DNA of 64,000 bases from Pomphorhynchus laevis (GCA_012934845.2 WNNJ02003682.1:54421-118420), one strand, 5' to 3'. Shown: positions 1 through 12,667, counted from the stretch's first letter. The notes: generated by a model from the sequence alone, not told the origin. A program made the numbers and translations.

Positions 1-2282
1 GTCTAGCCAACGTCTATATTCGTCCAGGAGAGTTTCACAAGAAACGTGTCCTCCTGGATGGGATAATTGACGGCGGCTATGACATGGTACTAGGTGACTT
101 TAACGACAGAACTGGTCGTTGGATTAATGCAGCTCTCCGCAGAGCAAGAACGGTTATCTTATACATAAACCACCGTCACCCACCTTTCTTTGCACATCAA
201 CTAATTCACTCCTAGACTTATGATTGCTACACCAGAAGTGGTTGCTTAAACCCTTCTGCACGGAGCAATCGCGTCAACATCTGTCCACCTCCCATGACCT
301 GATTCGTTGGCGGATAGAAGAGGATTCTCTGCTTCGTAGAAGATTCCACTTTGATCCCATCAGGGTGGCTTTTTTCCGAGCAGCTATCCAACGCTTCCCC
401 CGAATTGGCAATGAGAGTTCATGCGGATTTAATTCCTATATATCTTCGCAAGCCACCGCGTTTTTATCGACTACCTATAAAGGTCGCATTTTCAGCCCCA
501 CTCCGACAAAACTCAAGGTCTTAACTAAATTGCTGCATCTCCCTGACCTCTCTCCTTCCGCCAAACGGACGCTCTCGAATGAATACTGGCGTACCAGATA
601 CTGGTTCCAGCTGAGTAAGGATAAGACGAACATTGCTCGTCTTAACCCTTCTCAGTCTTCCTTCTGGAAGATATTCAAGAGAGAGAAGTTTGTTTGCTGG
701 AGGGATAGAGCATCTGGGTGGATTGGTAGTATAGGCCTAGACAGAGTCTTGAAGGAGTCACTATCCCTACACAATAATGGAGCCACTCAATCACCACAAC
801 CAATCTCGCCTTGGGGAGACTTTAGGAGTAGAGATGTATCTGTTCCGGATATACTCAATGCCTGGGGGCCTCTTCCGGGCACCTCCAAAACCGTCGCTCC
901 ACTCTCTTCTCGTGTCTGTCAGCTTCTTGACAGCCGAACAAAGAAGGGAGGTGGCCGTCACAAGAAGTAAATTCTACTAATGTTGATGCTGACCCCATCC
1001 GTTGTGGCCAGCATCAACATTAGTAGAAGAATTTTTTTACCTAAAAAATATCCGGTCTCATGTCCTAAAGACCTGCGGCCCATCTCGATTCAAAATTCCC
1101 TAGTATCCATCTACGAAAAAGCGCTTGCGCGTAAAATCCGCGATCATTTAAGTAGGCGTAATTTAATCCCACCTGGGTTCCATGGGTTCGTCAAAGGTCG
1201 CTCGGTCCATTCAACAGTTGGTGAAATGCATCAGTTCTGTCGGGAGAATAGCCATCAACTTGCTATAGCTGTTTTCCTTGACTTTTCTGCTGCATTTGAC
1301 AGCATCTCCATTCCTTTTGTGATCTCTTCTCTCAGGTCCGTCGGGTTGCCTGCAAGAATTGTGAACAGAGTGAAGATCCTGCTGTATACCAAGCGATTTT
1401 ACTATGAAGACGACCTGATGCGCGTCAGTTCTACCCTATTACGGGTGTGCCTCAAAGTTCCCCTCTTTCTCCTATCCTGTATCTTGCTGCTTCCATAAAT
1501 CTTTTCAAAATATTTAAACGCGAACAACGTCTTGTGGTGTACGCTGATAACACCACAGCCCTGTTCACTGGACACAAGTGTAAAGACGTAGTCTCTAACA
1601 TCAGCCGTTTCTTTTTAAGATTAAAAGACCAGTTACCCATATCCAATCTTGTTCTAAACTCCGCCAAATCGCAGGTGGTTGTCTTTCATGCTCCCCTGCG
1701 ACGAAGCAAAAACTTAAGAGACTAGCACTATCTGCTCTAGCCTCCATTTTTGCCTCTGATCCACTCCCTACCTTCACAAGTCGAGTAAAATACCTGGGGT
1801 TCACCGTTTCGGTGAACTGGTCGGCGAAAGCTGACCTGGATAGACTAAAACGTATCCTGAAGAGAGCTAGTTGGGCTCTGAAACGGGCCCAGCATCTGTC
1901 GTTGAATGGGAAAACTCAGGTGCGCCTCTGGGGCACATGGGCTATCTCGGGATTAGTCTTCTTCTCTAGAGGACGTCCCCCAGAGCAAATACTAAGGTTT
2001 CTTAAGCTCCTCGTCTCTCGCTTACCCAACATAGTCCGCGCCGACTGGTCTCTTCGGGGGGTGAAAGACCCCGGGTGGTTCAGTCGGAGAGCGGCGTGTT
2101 GGATTGGTTGGAGGGCTCAGATCCCACTGGATTTGAGACCTTAATGGGTTGGAGAAGACGGACGAAGATTGAGAAGATTTTCGAATAACGTTTTGTTCTT
2201 GTGACTGATCTTATTACTATGTATTATTTATTTATCCTGTTTTTCTTATATATTAATAAAATCTTTATTAATATTTATTATT
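1..2282 (+). mobile_element. LINE-A, I/Jockey-superfamily-like non-LTR retrotransposon, 5' part outside window
   Basis: This is a non-LTR retrotransposon copy that enters from the left edge. It begins inside the APE endonuclease (MVLGDFNDRTGRW, near 90-125), continues through a linker and the reverse transcriptase, and ends with a conserved tail after the last ORF at 2144. The 3' end is taken as the ATTAATAAAATCT-type sequence near 2260-2282, which recurs at the 3' end of LINE-C. The reading frame changes several times, so the copy is dead. An APE domain here and CCHC knuckles in sister copies B and D exclude the RTE and R2 types. The exact clade (R1, Jockey or I) cannot be fixed by eye. Confidence 0.85.
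3..2144 (+). pseudogene. LINE-A ORF2 remnant (APE endonuclease C-terminus plus reverse transcriptase)
   Basis: The frame opens at base 3 with the end of an APE-type endonuclease (LGDFNDRTGRW). It is shifted near 150, reads on through 224-970 (linker with WRIEEDSLLRRRFHFDP), is broken again, and resumes at 980-1498 with RT motifs: PKDLRPISIQNS (RT2), GFVKGRSVHSTVGE (RT3) and FLDFSAAFDSIS (RT4, motif A). A frame change near 1440 leads to the motif C region, where YADNTTAL replaces the expected YADDTT; this would remove a catalytic aspartate. The thumb and C-terminus follow to 2144. LINE-D keeps YADDTT, so this is a lesion of this copy and not of the family. Confidence 0.8.
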
Positions 2283-2302
2283 GTATATGATCACATTCAT
2301 TA

Positions 2303-3340
2303 ATGCTAAAAAGTGCATTGTCGGAGCTTTCAAACGATTTCGTAAGTATGCAAAAATGCATGGAAACTCAAGCAATTTCTGCAAAACACAAGGGAAGTGG
2401 GTATTTGTTTGTTAATATATCCGTATTGGAGGAACTTCCTCCTATCAAGAAGGCTGTTAATATGATCATTATCACTCCAACAATTCCAATTGATCCTAAG
2501 GAACATTTTGACCGATTCCTAGGAGCATTTATTATGAAATATTCGACAAACAGGATTCTATTGAATTTTGCGAAAACTGTTGATAACACATACGGTATCT
2601 CCTTCGCAACGCTTGACCTGACCAAGGAGTTTCTATTATAGGTGGGAAACTCCTTCAAAAGTCAGCCCTCCATATTGTACAAGCCTATTCAGGTGACGAT
2701 TATAATTTCTAACGTAATTACTGATCTCGATAACAATGATTTGCAGGTGCTGCAGAAAACATTCAACCTGCACAACATCTGGGTGGTTAGGGGGAGGAAC
2801 GACACCCCTACAAATTGCATTTGCTAGCACGGACTTGGATACTGCGAGAACCCTGAGTAACTACCAAGTTGCAATTCGTTTATGTGGTGTAATCTTTGTT
2901 TTTCACTGATTGCTGAGGATAACATGACGTTCCCCCACTGCAATATGTGTCATTCATGGGGGCACTGGGGGGTCGTCATGCAAGAAAGACAAAATTTGTC
3001 GTATTTGTTCATCTACTGATTTTAAACATCCTGATATCTGCAAAGTAGCTCTCCGGTGCACTAATTGTGCACTCTCCTATCCCGCTTAATCGAAGAAATG
3101 CACCTTTTTTAAGGATTATCGGAAGAGATTTTCTTCAAATACTGACAGGCCATCTAACATTCAACATAAATCGAACTCTGTGGTATACAACGCTCCTCCA
3201 CCACCGAGGATATTCTGAAAATCATTGAATTAAAAATCTCCGAACATATGAAATCGTTTTACTCAATGATCAAAAATTTAACAGACGCCATCTTACAACC
3301 TTTGTTGACTGTTTAGGTACCGACTGCCTCCTCGAACAAA
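2303..3340 (+). pseudogene. LINE-B ORF1 remnant (gag-like nucleic-acid binding protein with CCHC knuckles)
   Basis: The ORF opens at 2303 and stops at 2641, with homologous sequence continuing in other frames. The N-terminal part matches LINE-D ORF1 (both have an R.L-type stretch ending KYSTNRILLNF here and KYTKRILFNS in D). A second region around 2675-2830 has an RRM-like beta-alpha pattern. Cysteine-rich knuckles follow between about 2930 and 3110, including CRICSSTDFKHPDIC and CTNCALSYP..SKKC. Such knuckles are typical of ORF1 proteins in I, R1 and Jockey LINEs. The reading frame is broken at several places. Confidence 0.7.
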
Positions 3341-3539
3341 CGATCATCTTCTAAGAGCACGCATCCTTATAAGTTAAGCAAGAAAGGAGCAGCGTAGATA
3401 TTTGTGGGAGATGATAAAGGTGCCCCTCTGCCCAAGGAGCGGCAAGTGGTTCCACTACTGAGGCATGAGGCCGAAAGGGTCACATTCCCCCTCTGGACTT
3501 AATTAATGGATTGATGTACCTTCTAGTGACACATTTGAA

Positions 3540-5152
3540 TGAGAAGTAATTTCGATCCGTTTTGGCTGAATATCATTCAGTGGAATTCGTGAGGGGCTTC
3601 TGCCCTTAGCCTTTTATCTGGACGAGATGCAGATGTTATAGTCCTTCAGGAAACTAGATCTATACGGTCTCCCCAGGACATTACTAGGTTTATTCTAAAG
3701 TACATAACCTCCCACTTTACTCCGTACATAACCTCACCTTCTTCCTCTTCTCTAAAAGGTCTTTTAATCTTAGTTAAGTGCCAGTTAAGATCATTTCTTC
3801 TTTTAAATTAATCTTGTCTAGCCCTGTCTTGTTTAGCGATAACACTCTGGAAGAATGATAAACGCATCAGTATAGCCAATATCTATATTCGGCGGAAGAG
3901 ATTCACAAGAACCTGACATCCTGTACAGTAAATCGGATAGCGACTATGACATGTTACTTGGTGATTTCAACGACAGAACTGGTCGTTAGATTAATGCAGC
4001 ATTTCGCAGATCTAAGAACGTATATTTTATACATAAACCACTATCCCATATTTTTCATTGCACAAAACCAAATTCGCTCCTCGGCATACTACTGCCCCAC
4101 GAGAGGTGGCTGCTTAATCCTACCTGTGTTGAGCAGTCGCGCTAACAACTGTCTACCTCGCATGACTTACTTCGCTGGCGATTAGAGGAATACATTGTTA
4201 AGGAGACGGTTTCACTTTGATCCAATCAGTGGTTTTCTTCCAAGCTGCGATCCGACTCTTCCCAGTTGTTATAAATTGGAGTCTGACCCGATTTAATTTA
4301 TATCTTTCTTCGCAGGCTACCGCGATACTTTCTACCACCTATAAAGGTCGTTTGTTCAATCCCATTCCAACAAAACGCAAGGTCCCAGCTAAAACGCTAA
4401 ACCTTCCCAATCTCTCTGGTTCCCTCAGGCAGGCATTTCAAAGAATGCTGGAGCTCTAGATATAGGCTTCAGCTGAGTAGGGATAGGACGAGCATTGCTC
4501 GTCTTAATCCTTCACAGTCTTCCTTCTGGAAGATATTCAAGAAGGAGAAGTTTGTCTACTAGAAGGAGATAGCATCTCAGTGAATTAGTAGCATAGGTCT
4601 TTACATGGTTTTGAAGAAGTCACTAACCCTACATAATTATGGAGCCACTAAATCTTCCCAACCAATCCCGCCTTGAGTGACTTAAGGAGCAGGGATTTAT
4701 CGGTTACCGATATCCTGAATGGTTGGGGTCCATTTCAGGGCACCTCAAGATCTTATGCGCCACTCTTTTATCGTGTTTGTCAGCTTTTGACAGTTGATTA
4801 GAGAAGAGAAGTCGCCATCACTATGCTGTTAGCCTCATCATCGACGTGGTCGGCATTTATATTAGCCGCAGAATATTTTAAGCAAAGAAGATATATGTAT
4901 CATGCCATAAAGATCAGCGCCCTATTTCGATCCAAAACTCTCTCATCTCCATCTACGAAAAAGCACTTGCGCGTATAATTCGCGATCATCTAAGTGGGCG
5001 GAACCTAATCCCACAAAGTTTCCATTCGGTCCATTCGGCAGTAGGGGAGGTGCAACGGTTTTATCGGGAAAACAGTTATTAGCTCGTTATGGCTATCTTC
5101 CTTGATTTTTCCGCCGCATTTGACCTTATTATCATCCCCTTTGACTGTACGT
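3540..5152 (+). pseudogene. LINE-B ORF2 remnant (APE endonuclease to RT motif A)
   Basis: APE-like sequence begins near 3550 (LNIIQWNS, then LLSGRDADVIVLQETRSIR), matching the ORF2 start of LINE-D. The catalytic FNDR region lies near 3965-3990 and the linker runs through about 4100-4750. RT motifs RPISIQNSLISIYEKALAR (near 4915-4975) and FLDFSAAFD are recognisable. A short in-element deletion removes the GFVKGRSVHS block near 5020-5030. Numerous stops are present. Confidence 0.7.
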
Positions 5153-6644
5153 TTAATTTCATATTCAAACCAAATTGGAATGCGGGTTCTCCCCTTATTA
5201 TGTTGAATGGGTGAGAAGGTTATCAACTCGAGCAGCGTACATTTGAAATTGTTTCAAACAAGTTTGGTGACAACGATAATAGAATTTGGCCATGTTACCG
5301 TACGAAACAGATATTTCATACCAATACAGTTTGTCTTTATTTAATTGATTAGTGGAGTTATAATGATTGAGCAGGTGCATTCCAGCAAAACCACTATATC
5401 AATCAGACTATTGTCACTGGAGTTGATTGCTAGACAATAATATATGTGTTTAATAATGGAGGTATCAAGCCATAGACAAAGATCAAGCAGAAATATACTT
5501 TGTCCACGAGTTCGTGTTAATTGGTGAATGCGCTAGATAAGGTTGTTTATCATTGATGCTATTGAGCCGGCAAGCGCAGCTGACTCGCAGTTACAACTAG
5601 GTTAAGATACAAATTTACCAAGTCAACAGATGACATTAAGGTCGCTGAATACAATGGATGAATATCCATATCTTGAATGCATTCGCAATGAGTTACATAT
5701 AGACTGTGGAAGAGCGAGGTGATCGATAGAATATACCAACAATGAAATGATGATTCTCGTGAATCTTAGTTTAACCCAAATATACTTATAGATGCACCGT
5801 GTTAGCGAATACATCGATCTGTCTTAGCGATGGAGAGTTTCGAGCATCATCGTAAAAATCCAGTGATTAAACTCAATCTGACTATATAATCGCAGCTTTG
5901 TTGCTAATAATCAAATGATTAACACATTATTTCAAGGTTAAATTAAAATTTTATTGCTGTGACTTTTAAAATCAGGCTGCTCTGACGTATGTTTAGAATT
6001 TTCTATATAATAAGTTTGTTTGCATTTTCAGATGATTTACGTGTTTAAATAAAATCGAAGTAATATATATGATCTATCACGCAATTACTAAGAAGGTAAT
6101 CGGCAATGCGATTTCAGTAAGTAATACCTTACATATTCTACATCTCGTATTACCATTATGTAATCAGAGTACAAATAAATTATTCTACTAAAGCAAACTA
6201 TAAAAATGGCTGTTTAAAAAATAAATTATCTATCGCGTTTATATGTGCCTCTGTCTTTTGATTGACCAATTCTTGTTTGGATCAGATTGCCAGATAAAGA
6301 GTGATGTTAATACGCCATCATTTGAAGCACCCACTTTGATTGCCTTTAACATTTTTCTTAAATAACATTTTCATCGCATATGTAAAAATATAACCTTTTT
6401 ATGAAAAATATGCCGGAATGCTTTCCTTAAATTTTCAATAAAAAATATATTTCTCTTATTGCAAAAGAAATATTGAATTTTATAAGCTATCTGATCGTTT
6501 ATGTAATTATCATTATTCAAGATCTTAGTTAAGAGTTATCTGTTATAACATTTGGATTTCTCAAGATAATAGTGACTTTAAATATAATTTGTGTTAAGAA
6601 TATTTAACATTAGAATTTAATCAAATAATTAAAACTATAATTAG
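5153..6644. other. Stretch without recognisable genes or elements
   Basis: This stretch is moderately to strongly AT-rich. The three small ORFs on the minus strand (5005-5226, 5198-5380, 5623-5814) have no recognisable domain and overlap LINE-B remains or low-complexity sequence. I see no coding signal. Confidence 0.4.
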
Positions 6645-6871
6645 AATTTAAATGAGAAGAAAGATGGCAAAAACCATCGCAAAATTTGTTTAATTGAATA
6701 TTTCGATGCCTAGTTGGCATCAGCTTCAGCAATTGTAATTTGCTTTTTAAAAATTTATAAGTGTTCAAGCAAATTACAATTGCTGAAGGTGATGCCAGCT
6801 AGGCATCGAAATATTCAATTCGATAAATTTTGCGTGCGTTGGTTTTTGCCATCTTTCTTCTAATTTAAATG
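6645..6871. mobile_element. Foldback element FB1 with 10-bp target duplication
   Basis: A 207-bp palindromic insertion (6655-6861) begins AGAAGAAAGATGGC and ends with its inverse, and is flanked by the direct repeat AATTTAAATG (6645-6654 and 6862-6871). The arms are nearly identical for about 95 bases and meet around a short AT spacer near 6745-6765. Each arm contains an internal hairpin, GATGCC-AGCTA-GGCATC, followed by GAAATATT. This is the same layout as the other foldbacks of the window. There is no coding capacity, so it must have moved with enzymes from elsewhere. Confidence 0.8.
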
Positions 6872-6949
6872 TTATACGCAGTCACATACTGTGAGCCTTT
6901 CCAGTACTGTAAGCCTTTCCACTTGCTCCTGTATTGCTCGAACTATACA

Positions 6950-7840
6950 TGAGAAATTGGGAAAATTATTTGTCAATGATATTGATGGAGTTGTCGGGTG
7001 GTTTCATTATGTTGACTACGTATTTTTGATTGCTTAGAGTAGCGTTACACAGGATTTCCTTACCCATACGTTAAATTCTAAGGATTCTCGAATTCAGTGG
7101 TTCATTTCTCCTAAATCTGACATAGGTATACATTTTCAAGATGTCTTGTTTAAACGGGCTGATTATTCTATACTTCAAACAGATGTCTATCTAAAAGTTT
7201 GTGCATAGCCTGATATGGTTTCGTGGACCTCAAATGTTCCGACTAAATGGCTGATTTGCGCATTCTACGTCACATTACCTGCGTTGCAGGCTGATCTGTT
7301 CTAACTGTCATTTATTTTGTGAAAGAGAAAAGGCTATTACACATAGTTAACTAAAAAGTGGTTTTCCGTTTTGGGCTATCAAGAAGGCTAAGTTTAAATA
7401 TTTTGCGCATATAAATATAGTCTTTGGTCCTGAAAAGAAACTATATCATATAGGAATATCTTTTGATAGTAGCAAGTCGAATTCAGTTTTTTAAAGTTTA
7501 TTAACAATATCATAAAAATAGTGGTGGTGATAATAAAGTGTACATTTTTAACAGAAAATTGACTAAGCTTCACAACTTATTTAAACGTAAACCTGATTTT
7601 AACACAGATGATTCCGTGTAAAGAATGTGAACAGGTATATGTTGGTCAAACCGGTCAAGGTTTGGTTAAACGTAATAAACAGCATAATTATAATGTACAT
7701 AAGGGGGCACTTCTAGTGCTGTTGCTCAGCATTTTGTGAGTTTGAGTCATCCAATTCATTTCAAAAATCCATCTATTTTATCAGTTTAAAATAACTTGTT
7801 ATCTCGCATTATTCAGGGTGCGTATTTAATTTAAAAAGTA
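6950..7840 (+). mobile_element. Penelope-like element relic (PLE-3), RT C-terminus and GIY-YIG
   Basis: A decayed coding stretch runs on the plus strand. About 7085-7200 corresponds to the region just after the RT catalytic box (SRIQWFISP, then GIHFQDVLF). About 7600-7700 gives PCKECEQVYVGQTGQGLVKR followed by N.QH, the classic start of the GIY-YIG endonuclease that follows the RT in canonical Penelope-like elements. The 5' part of the RT is missing. It is broken in several places and looks old. Confidence 0.7.
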
Positions 7841-8079
7841 CCTAATTTAATGCTTAATAATAAATCCGATTTAAACCTTAAATTATAATTAATTATTCTA
7901 ATATAAAATTATTTTAATTCTTCAATTCGTTTGCTTCCTCATTGTTCTAATATATTTTGGTTTAGATTAAATTACAATTAATTACTCTATTATTACATTA
8001 TTTTAATTATTCATTTCGTGTTTTTATCACTTGTTTTATAATTTTATTTTTATTTTGTATCTTTTGTCTGCTTTAATAA

Positions 8080-9840
8080 TAATAGATTTTATTAATAGCA
8101 AAAACATAAATGTGGATAATGTCAAAAATGTCAAAAATCAGTTATAACAGAGAAATTTTTCTTCTTTCATCTTTAACTCTTCTGTCTTCAATTCCTTTTT
8201 ATTTTTATGGCCTCAAATCTAGAGGGATCTGAGCCCCCCCCCAACCGATCCAACACGCAGCCTTCCAACTGAACTACCCGGAGTGTTTCACCTCCCGAAG
8301 AATATAGTCGGAGCGGACTATGCTGTGTAAACGCGAGACGAGGAGCATAAAAAACCTTAGCCTTTGCTCTGTGGGACGTCCTCTTGAAAAGAAGATTAAT
8401 TCCGAGATAGCCCAAGTGCCCCAGAGGCACACTTGGGTTTTCCCTTTCAACGACAGATGCTGAGCCCGTTTCAGGCCCTACTTAGCTTTCTTCAGGATAC
8501 GTTTGAGTCTATCTAGGTCAGCTGTCGCCGACAAGTTCACCATAACGATGAACCCCAGGTATTTTACTCGACTTGCGAAGGTGGGAAGTGGTTCAGAGGC
8601 AAATATGGAGGAGAGCGCAGAGAGTGCTAATCTCTTAAGTTTTTGCTTCATCGCAGGGGAGCCATTAAAGATGACCACCTGCGATTTGGCGGAGTTTAAA
8701 ATAAGATTGGATATGGGTAACTGGTCTTTTAATCTTAAAAAGAAAGGGCTGATGTCAGATACTACGTCTTTACACTTGTGTCCAGTGAACAGGGCTGTGG
8801 TGTTATCAGCGTACACCACAAGACGTTGTTCGCGTTTAAATATTTGGAATAGATCAATAGAGGCAGCAAGATATAAGATAGGAGAAAGTGGGGATCTTTG
8901 AGGTACACTCGTAATAGGGTAGAACTAAACTGACGCGCATCAGGGTCGTCTTCATAGTAAAATCGCTTGGTATACAGCAGGATCTTCACTCTGTTCACAA
9001 TTCTTGCAGGCAACCCGACGGACCTGAGAGAAGAGATCACAAAAGGAATGGAGATGCTGTCAAATGCAGCAGAAATGTCAAGGAAAACAGCCACAACTAG
9101 ATTATGGCTATTATCCCGACAAAACTGCTTCACCTCACCAACTGTTGAATGGACCGAGCGACCTTTGACGAACTCATGAAAACCTGGAGGGATCAAATTA
9201 TACCTACTTAAATGGTCGCGGATTTTACGCGCAAGTGCTTTTTCGTAAATCGACACGACGGAATTTTGAATCGAAATGGGTCGCAGATCTTTAGGGCTAG
9301 AGCAGGATTTTTTCTTAGGAATAAAAACACGTTTACTAATAGTGATGCCCGCTATATCGGATTGGGAGGCTAAAAGCATTGTGACGGCCACCTCTCTTCT
9401 CTGATCAGCTGTCAAAAGCTGACAGACCCGAGAAGAAAGTGGAGCGACGGATTTGGAGGTGCCCGGGAGTGAACTCCAGGAGTAAAGGATATCTGTAACA
9501 GATATATCCGTACTCCTGAAGTTACATAAAGGCGGGATTGGTTGAGGTGATTGAGTGGCTCCATAGTTGTGTAGGGCTAGTGACTCCTCCAAAACTTTAT
9601 CAACGGCTACATTCCCTATCAACCCAATGCTCTATCCTTCCAGCAAACAAACTTCTCCTTCTTGAAAATCTTCCGAAAGGAAGACTGAGAAGGATTAAGA
9701 CGAGCAATGCTCGTTATATCCCTACTCAGCTGGAACCTATATCTAGTGCTCTAGTATTCATTCAAGAAAGCCTGTCCGGCGGAAACAGAGAGATTAGGGA
9801 GGTTAAGCAGTTTCGCTAATACCTTGAGTTTCGTCTGTTT
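8080..9840 (-). mobile_element. LINE-C, same family as LINE-A, 5'-truncated
   Basis: This copy lies in reverse orientation and covers the linker, the whole RT and the 3' tail. The 5' break is near 9840, inside the linker, at a point corresponding to about base 510 of LINE-A; the tail near 8080-8130 carries the shared ATTAATAAAATCT sequence. A 5'-truncated copy with an intact tail is the usual result of target-primed reverse transcription. It is the longest uninterrupted RT copy of the family in the window. Confidence 0.85.
8188..9622 (-). pseudogene. LINE-C reverse transcriptase ORF2 fragment
   Basis: A 286-codon open stretch (9622-8762) carries the linker end (GATQSPQPI), RVFIPKK, SPKDLRPISIQNSVVSIYEK, GFHEFVKGRSVHSTVGE and VAVFLDISAAFDSISIP (motif A). 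The frame then changes, and 8819-8478 holds the motif C region as YADNTTALF, again with Asn for the second Asp as in LINE-A but unlike LINE-D. The thumb continues to about 8188. The shared YADN suggests that A and C descend from one source lineage, or that both arose by recombination. Confidence 0.8.
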
Positions 9841-9954
9841 GCTTTAAAAATTGGTGATGTTCAATTTATGTTGTATGCATTTTTTGTTTTGCGGGGCATA
9901 TCAATGCTTGTACTTTTGCATTAATGTTAAAAAACTAAATTTTGTGAACATTTT

Positions 9955-10095
9955 GTAGTAATTCTGACTCTGATATCAGGAGCTATCGAAATATTGATTT
10001 TTTTTTAAATAGGGGGAATTATTTTCTTTGCTTTGTTAAAACGATATAATCTAATATGGAAGAAGATTATGTATTTACTATTAATTTTTTAAAAA
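9955..10095 (+). repeat. Solo arm of the foldback/Penelope-end family
   Basis: One arm of the recurrent terminal sequence: CTGATATCAGGAGCTATC is followed by GAAATATTG, an AT-rich body and ATGGAAGAAGATTATG near 10060. The same order (hairpin, GAAATAT, AAATAAAGG-like stretch, ATGGAAG.. followed by GTTTA) occurs after FB2 (about 12784-12900) and FB3 (about 52745-52870). No inverted partner is seen upstream. Confidence 0.6.
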
Positions 10096-10689
10096 ATATA
10101 TTTGTTGAAAACACTTTTTCATGCATAATTTGCAGTTTATCACTCCAAGGTTGTTAAGGACTTTTATGAGGATTTTAATATAAAAATTCTTTTATTTACC
10201 TACATATTTGCTTGCACTTTACCTCATCGAAAATGTCTTTGGTCAATAAAGGCCAAATAGAATTCGATGAGATCACATGTTTGTCCTTATTGGTATTTAA
10301 GTGGAGCATTGAATGTTTGATTAAATTATAAACTAAACAATAAATATGTAAAAATAAATCAATAAAAATATTAATGTGTAATCAGTAAGTCAAAATTTAA
10401 TAATTAGATACAATAAATAATTATAAATAATTGTTATAAAATTTTATATAACTTATATCAAGTTTTTATAACAAATTAAAATTTAAAATAAATGTCCATT
10501 CGTATGAATCTACTAATAAATAACAGACGTTGCATCATAATTAGTATTAGAGGTCATCGGTAGGAGCCTTTATTCTATCAGGTTTCGGCCCTTATTCCTC
10601 GACCCAACATAGCAGCGGGGTTAATCACATGCTAATGACGTTTTTCCTTAAATAGTTGCGATTCTTAAAATTTCATTATTTAATGTATT

Positions 10690-12634
10690 ATATTTTATAT
10701 TATATGGTATGCATGAATGCTCATGCAAAAATATGTTTCTTGTAAATTTAAATATGTCATCTTTACGATATAAATTAATAGTAGTTTTAGTTAATGTTAA
10801 TTTAATGTTCATATCTAGATATACACCTTCTTTATAATTAATATTGGTTTTGTTAAGAATAAGGCTTTCTGGATAAATGTGCTCACTAATTGAATAAAAA
10901 TTATTAGAATTAAATACACATATATCATCAATGTATCAAAACATATATTTCATATATTTATATTGTTTAGATTTAGTTTTTACACAGTTATGAACAAATT
11001 CATATTCTATAAAGCTTAAAAACAAGTCAGCTATAATTGGGCTACTATTACCACCCATTGAAACACCTTTTACTTGTCTAAATATAGATGTCCCTACTTT
11101 TAAATAATTTTGATTTATCAAAATATTTAAGGATTCTATTAATTCAATTTTATCCATATATTTATATTTACTTGATGGTTTAATTTTTGTTAGATATGGC
11201 GTTATAATTATTATAACATATATATGTATATCTTTTTCCGAATATAAGATTAATTAATTTTACTAACGCTTCTTTAATATCTACTAAATCTAGATTTGTA
11301 TATAAGAGTACTAAAATCGTATGTATTTATATTTTGAAAATTTATTCCTTTTGTCTGTTCTAAAAATTCTTTTGTAGAATTAATACTGAAATAGTGTTTT
11401 ATACCAGTATTAATTTCGATTACCTTGCAATATTTTTTAAAATGTGCTTTAATTACTTTAAGTATTTTATTCATATAGACAGAAAGTGGTTTTAATGTAC
11501 ATTTAAACGCACTACATATGAACCTAGGTTTTATTGGATTTTTATGTAATTTTGGATTCCAATATAATATAGGTATAGTTTTATTATCTAATTCAACCTT
11601 TATACCCTTTTTATCCATTATAGAACAGTGACTTGTAATAATTGTTTCAAAACTCAACTCACTACGTTCATATGTTGGATTTACATTTAAATCATTAGAA
11701 TTAACCTATTTCATTAGTATATCATAATAAAGATTTTTGCATATGAAGACAAAGTTATTACTAGCTTTATCAATAGTTGTTATTATATAGTTATCCTTTA
11801 ATTTAGTAAGTTCTTTATACATATCTTTATTAATTTGATCTTTTCTTTTATAATTGCTTGTTATTTTCATTTTCTTATTAATCTTATCAAATATATAATC
11901 TTTCCAAATTTTTATCTTTGATGTATTCAAGCTTTCGCTATTAATCATCTTTCCAAAGTAAGCGTTTAAGTCATTATATAACGAATTTTAAATTTTATTT
12001 TTGTTATTATTATTTGATCTATATTTATACCCTTTTGATAGCATTTTCCTTAATTCACCATTTTCAATTTATTCTAGATTATGAGAACATAATCAATATG
12101 TTCATTTATTTTATCTTATTTTATCTTATTTTATATTTATTTTATAATATATGTTCATTTATTTTATCAAAATTAAGAGTTTTGCAATTGCGTTCTGTTT
12201 CTATAACGTTTCTAATATCATCACATACAGTTTTCAATTCGTTATTATAATTACAAATTTTTGGTCCTATTTGTCGGTAACACTTTATGACTTATTTTAG
12301 GAATATATTTACTTAAATCTGACCCTATTTTTTCTTTACTTTTAGAATTATTTAAAAGTCCGGCTATATTTATGTTATCTATACATTTATTAATGAAGTT
12401 TATGGTTAATGTATATTTTCTATTGTTATTATTAACATTTATTGTACGATTATAGTATTTTGTATTACAATAACTGTCTATTATACAACTTAGCCTATCA
12501 TAGTCGTTAATTAATTTTTGATTTATTGAACATATGATATCTTTAGAAAAACTTCTTATATTTACATAAAGATCTTTTAGCTTATTATCACTTAAAAGTT
12601 GTTTTAATATTTCTAATCGTTCATTTATATACAT
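10690..12634 (-). pseudogene. PLE-1 reverse transcriptase region, broken
   Basis: Separate open stretches at 12634-12251, 11948-11706, 11657-11274 and 11157-10936 run in the order expected for a Penelope-type RT. The recognisable blocks are the acidic/lysine-rich lead-in, the DKASN block, the PKLHKNPIKPRFI block (RT2-3 equivalent), the KGVSMGGNSSP block and YIDD. The remaining C-terminal part (LDMNIKLT, FKFTRNIFLHEH, NTLNNEILRI) recurs in the relics at 27600, 45480 and 60400. Confidence 0.7.
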
Positions 12635-12667
12635 ATCTTTTTTAATATTTTTAAGTCTATTTTTCTT

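Larger units (their letters stand above)
2290..5152 (+). mobile_element. LINE-B, same family as LINE-A, 3'-truncated
   Basis: A second copy lies head to tail behind LINE-A, with only a few bases between A's 3' tail and B's ORF1 region. It retains ORF1, the APE domain, the linker and the start of the RT. It stops inside RT motif A (VMAIFLDFSAAFD, about 5087-5140), where homology to LINE-A is lost. LINEs normally lose their 5' end, so loss of the 3' end suggests a later deletion. Many stops and shifts show it is older than LINE-A. Confidence 0.8.

Noticed and set aside
8503-8901. 132-codon plus-strand ORF
   Set aside because: Antisense shadow of the LINE-C reverse transcriptase.
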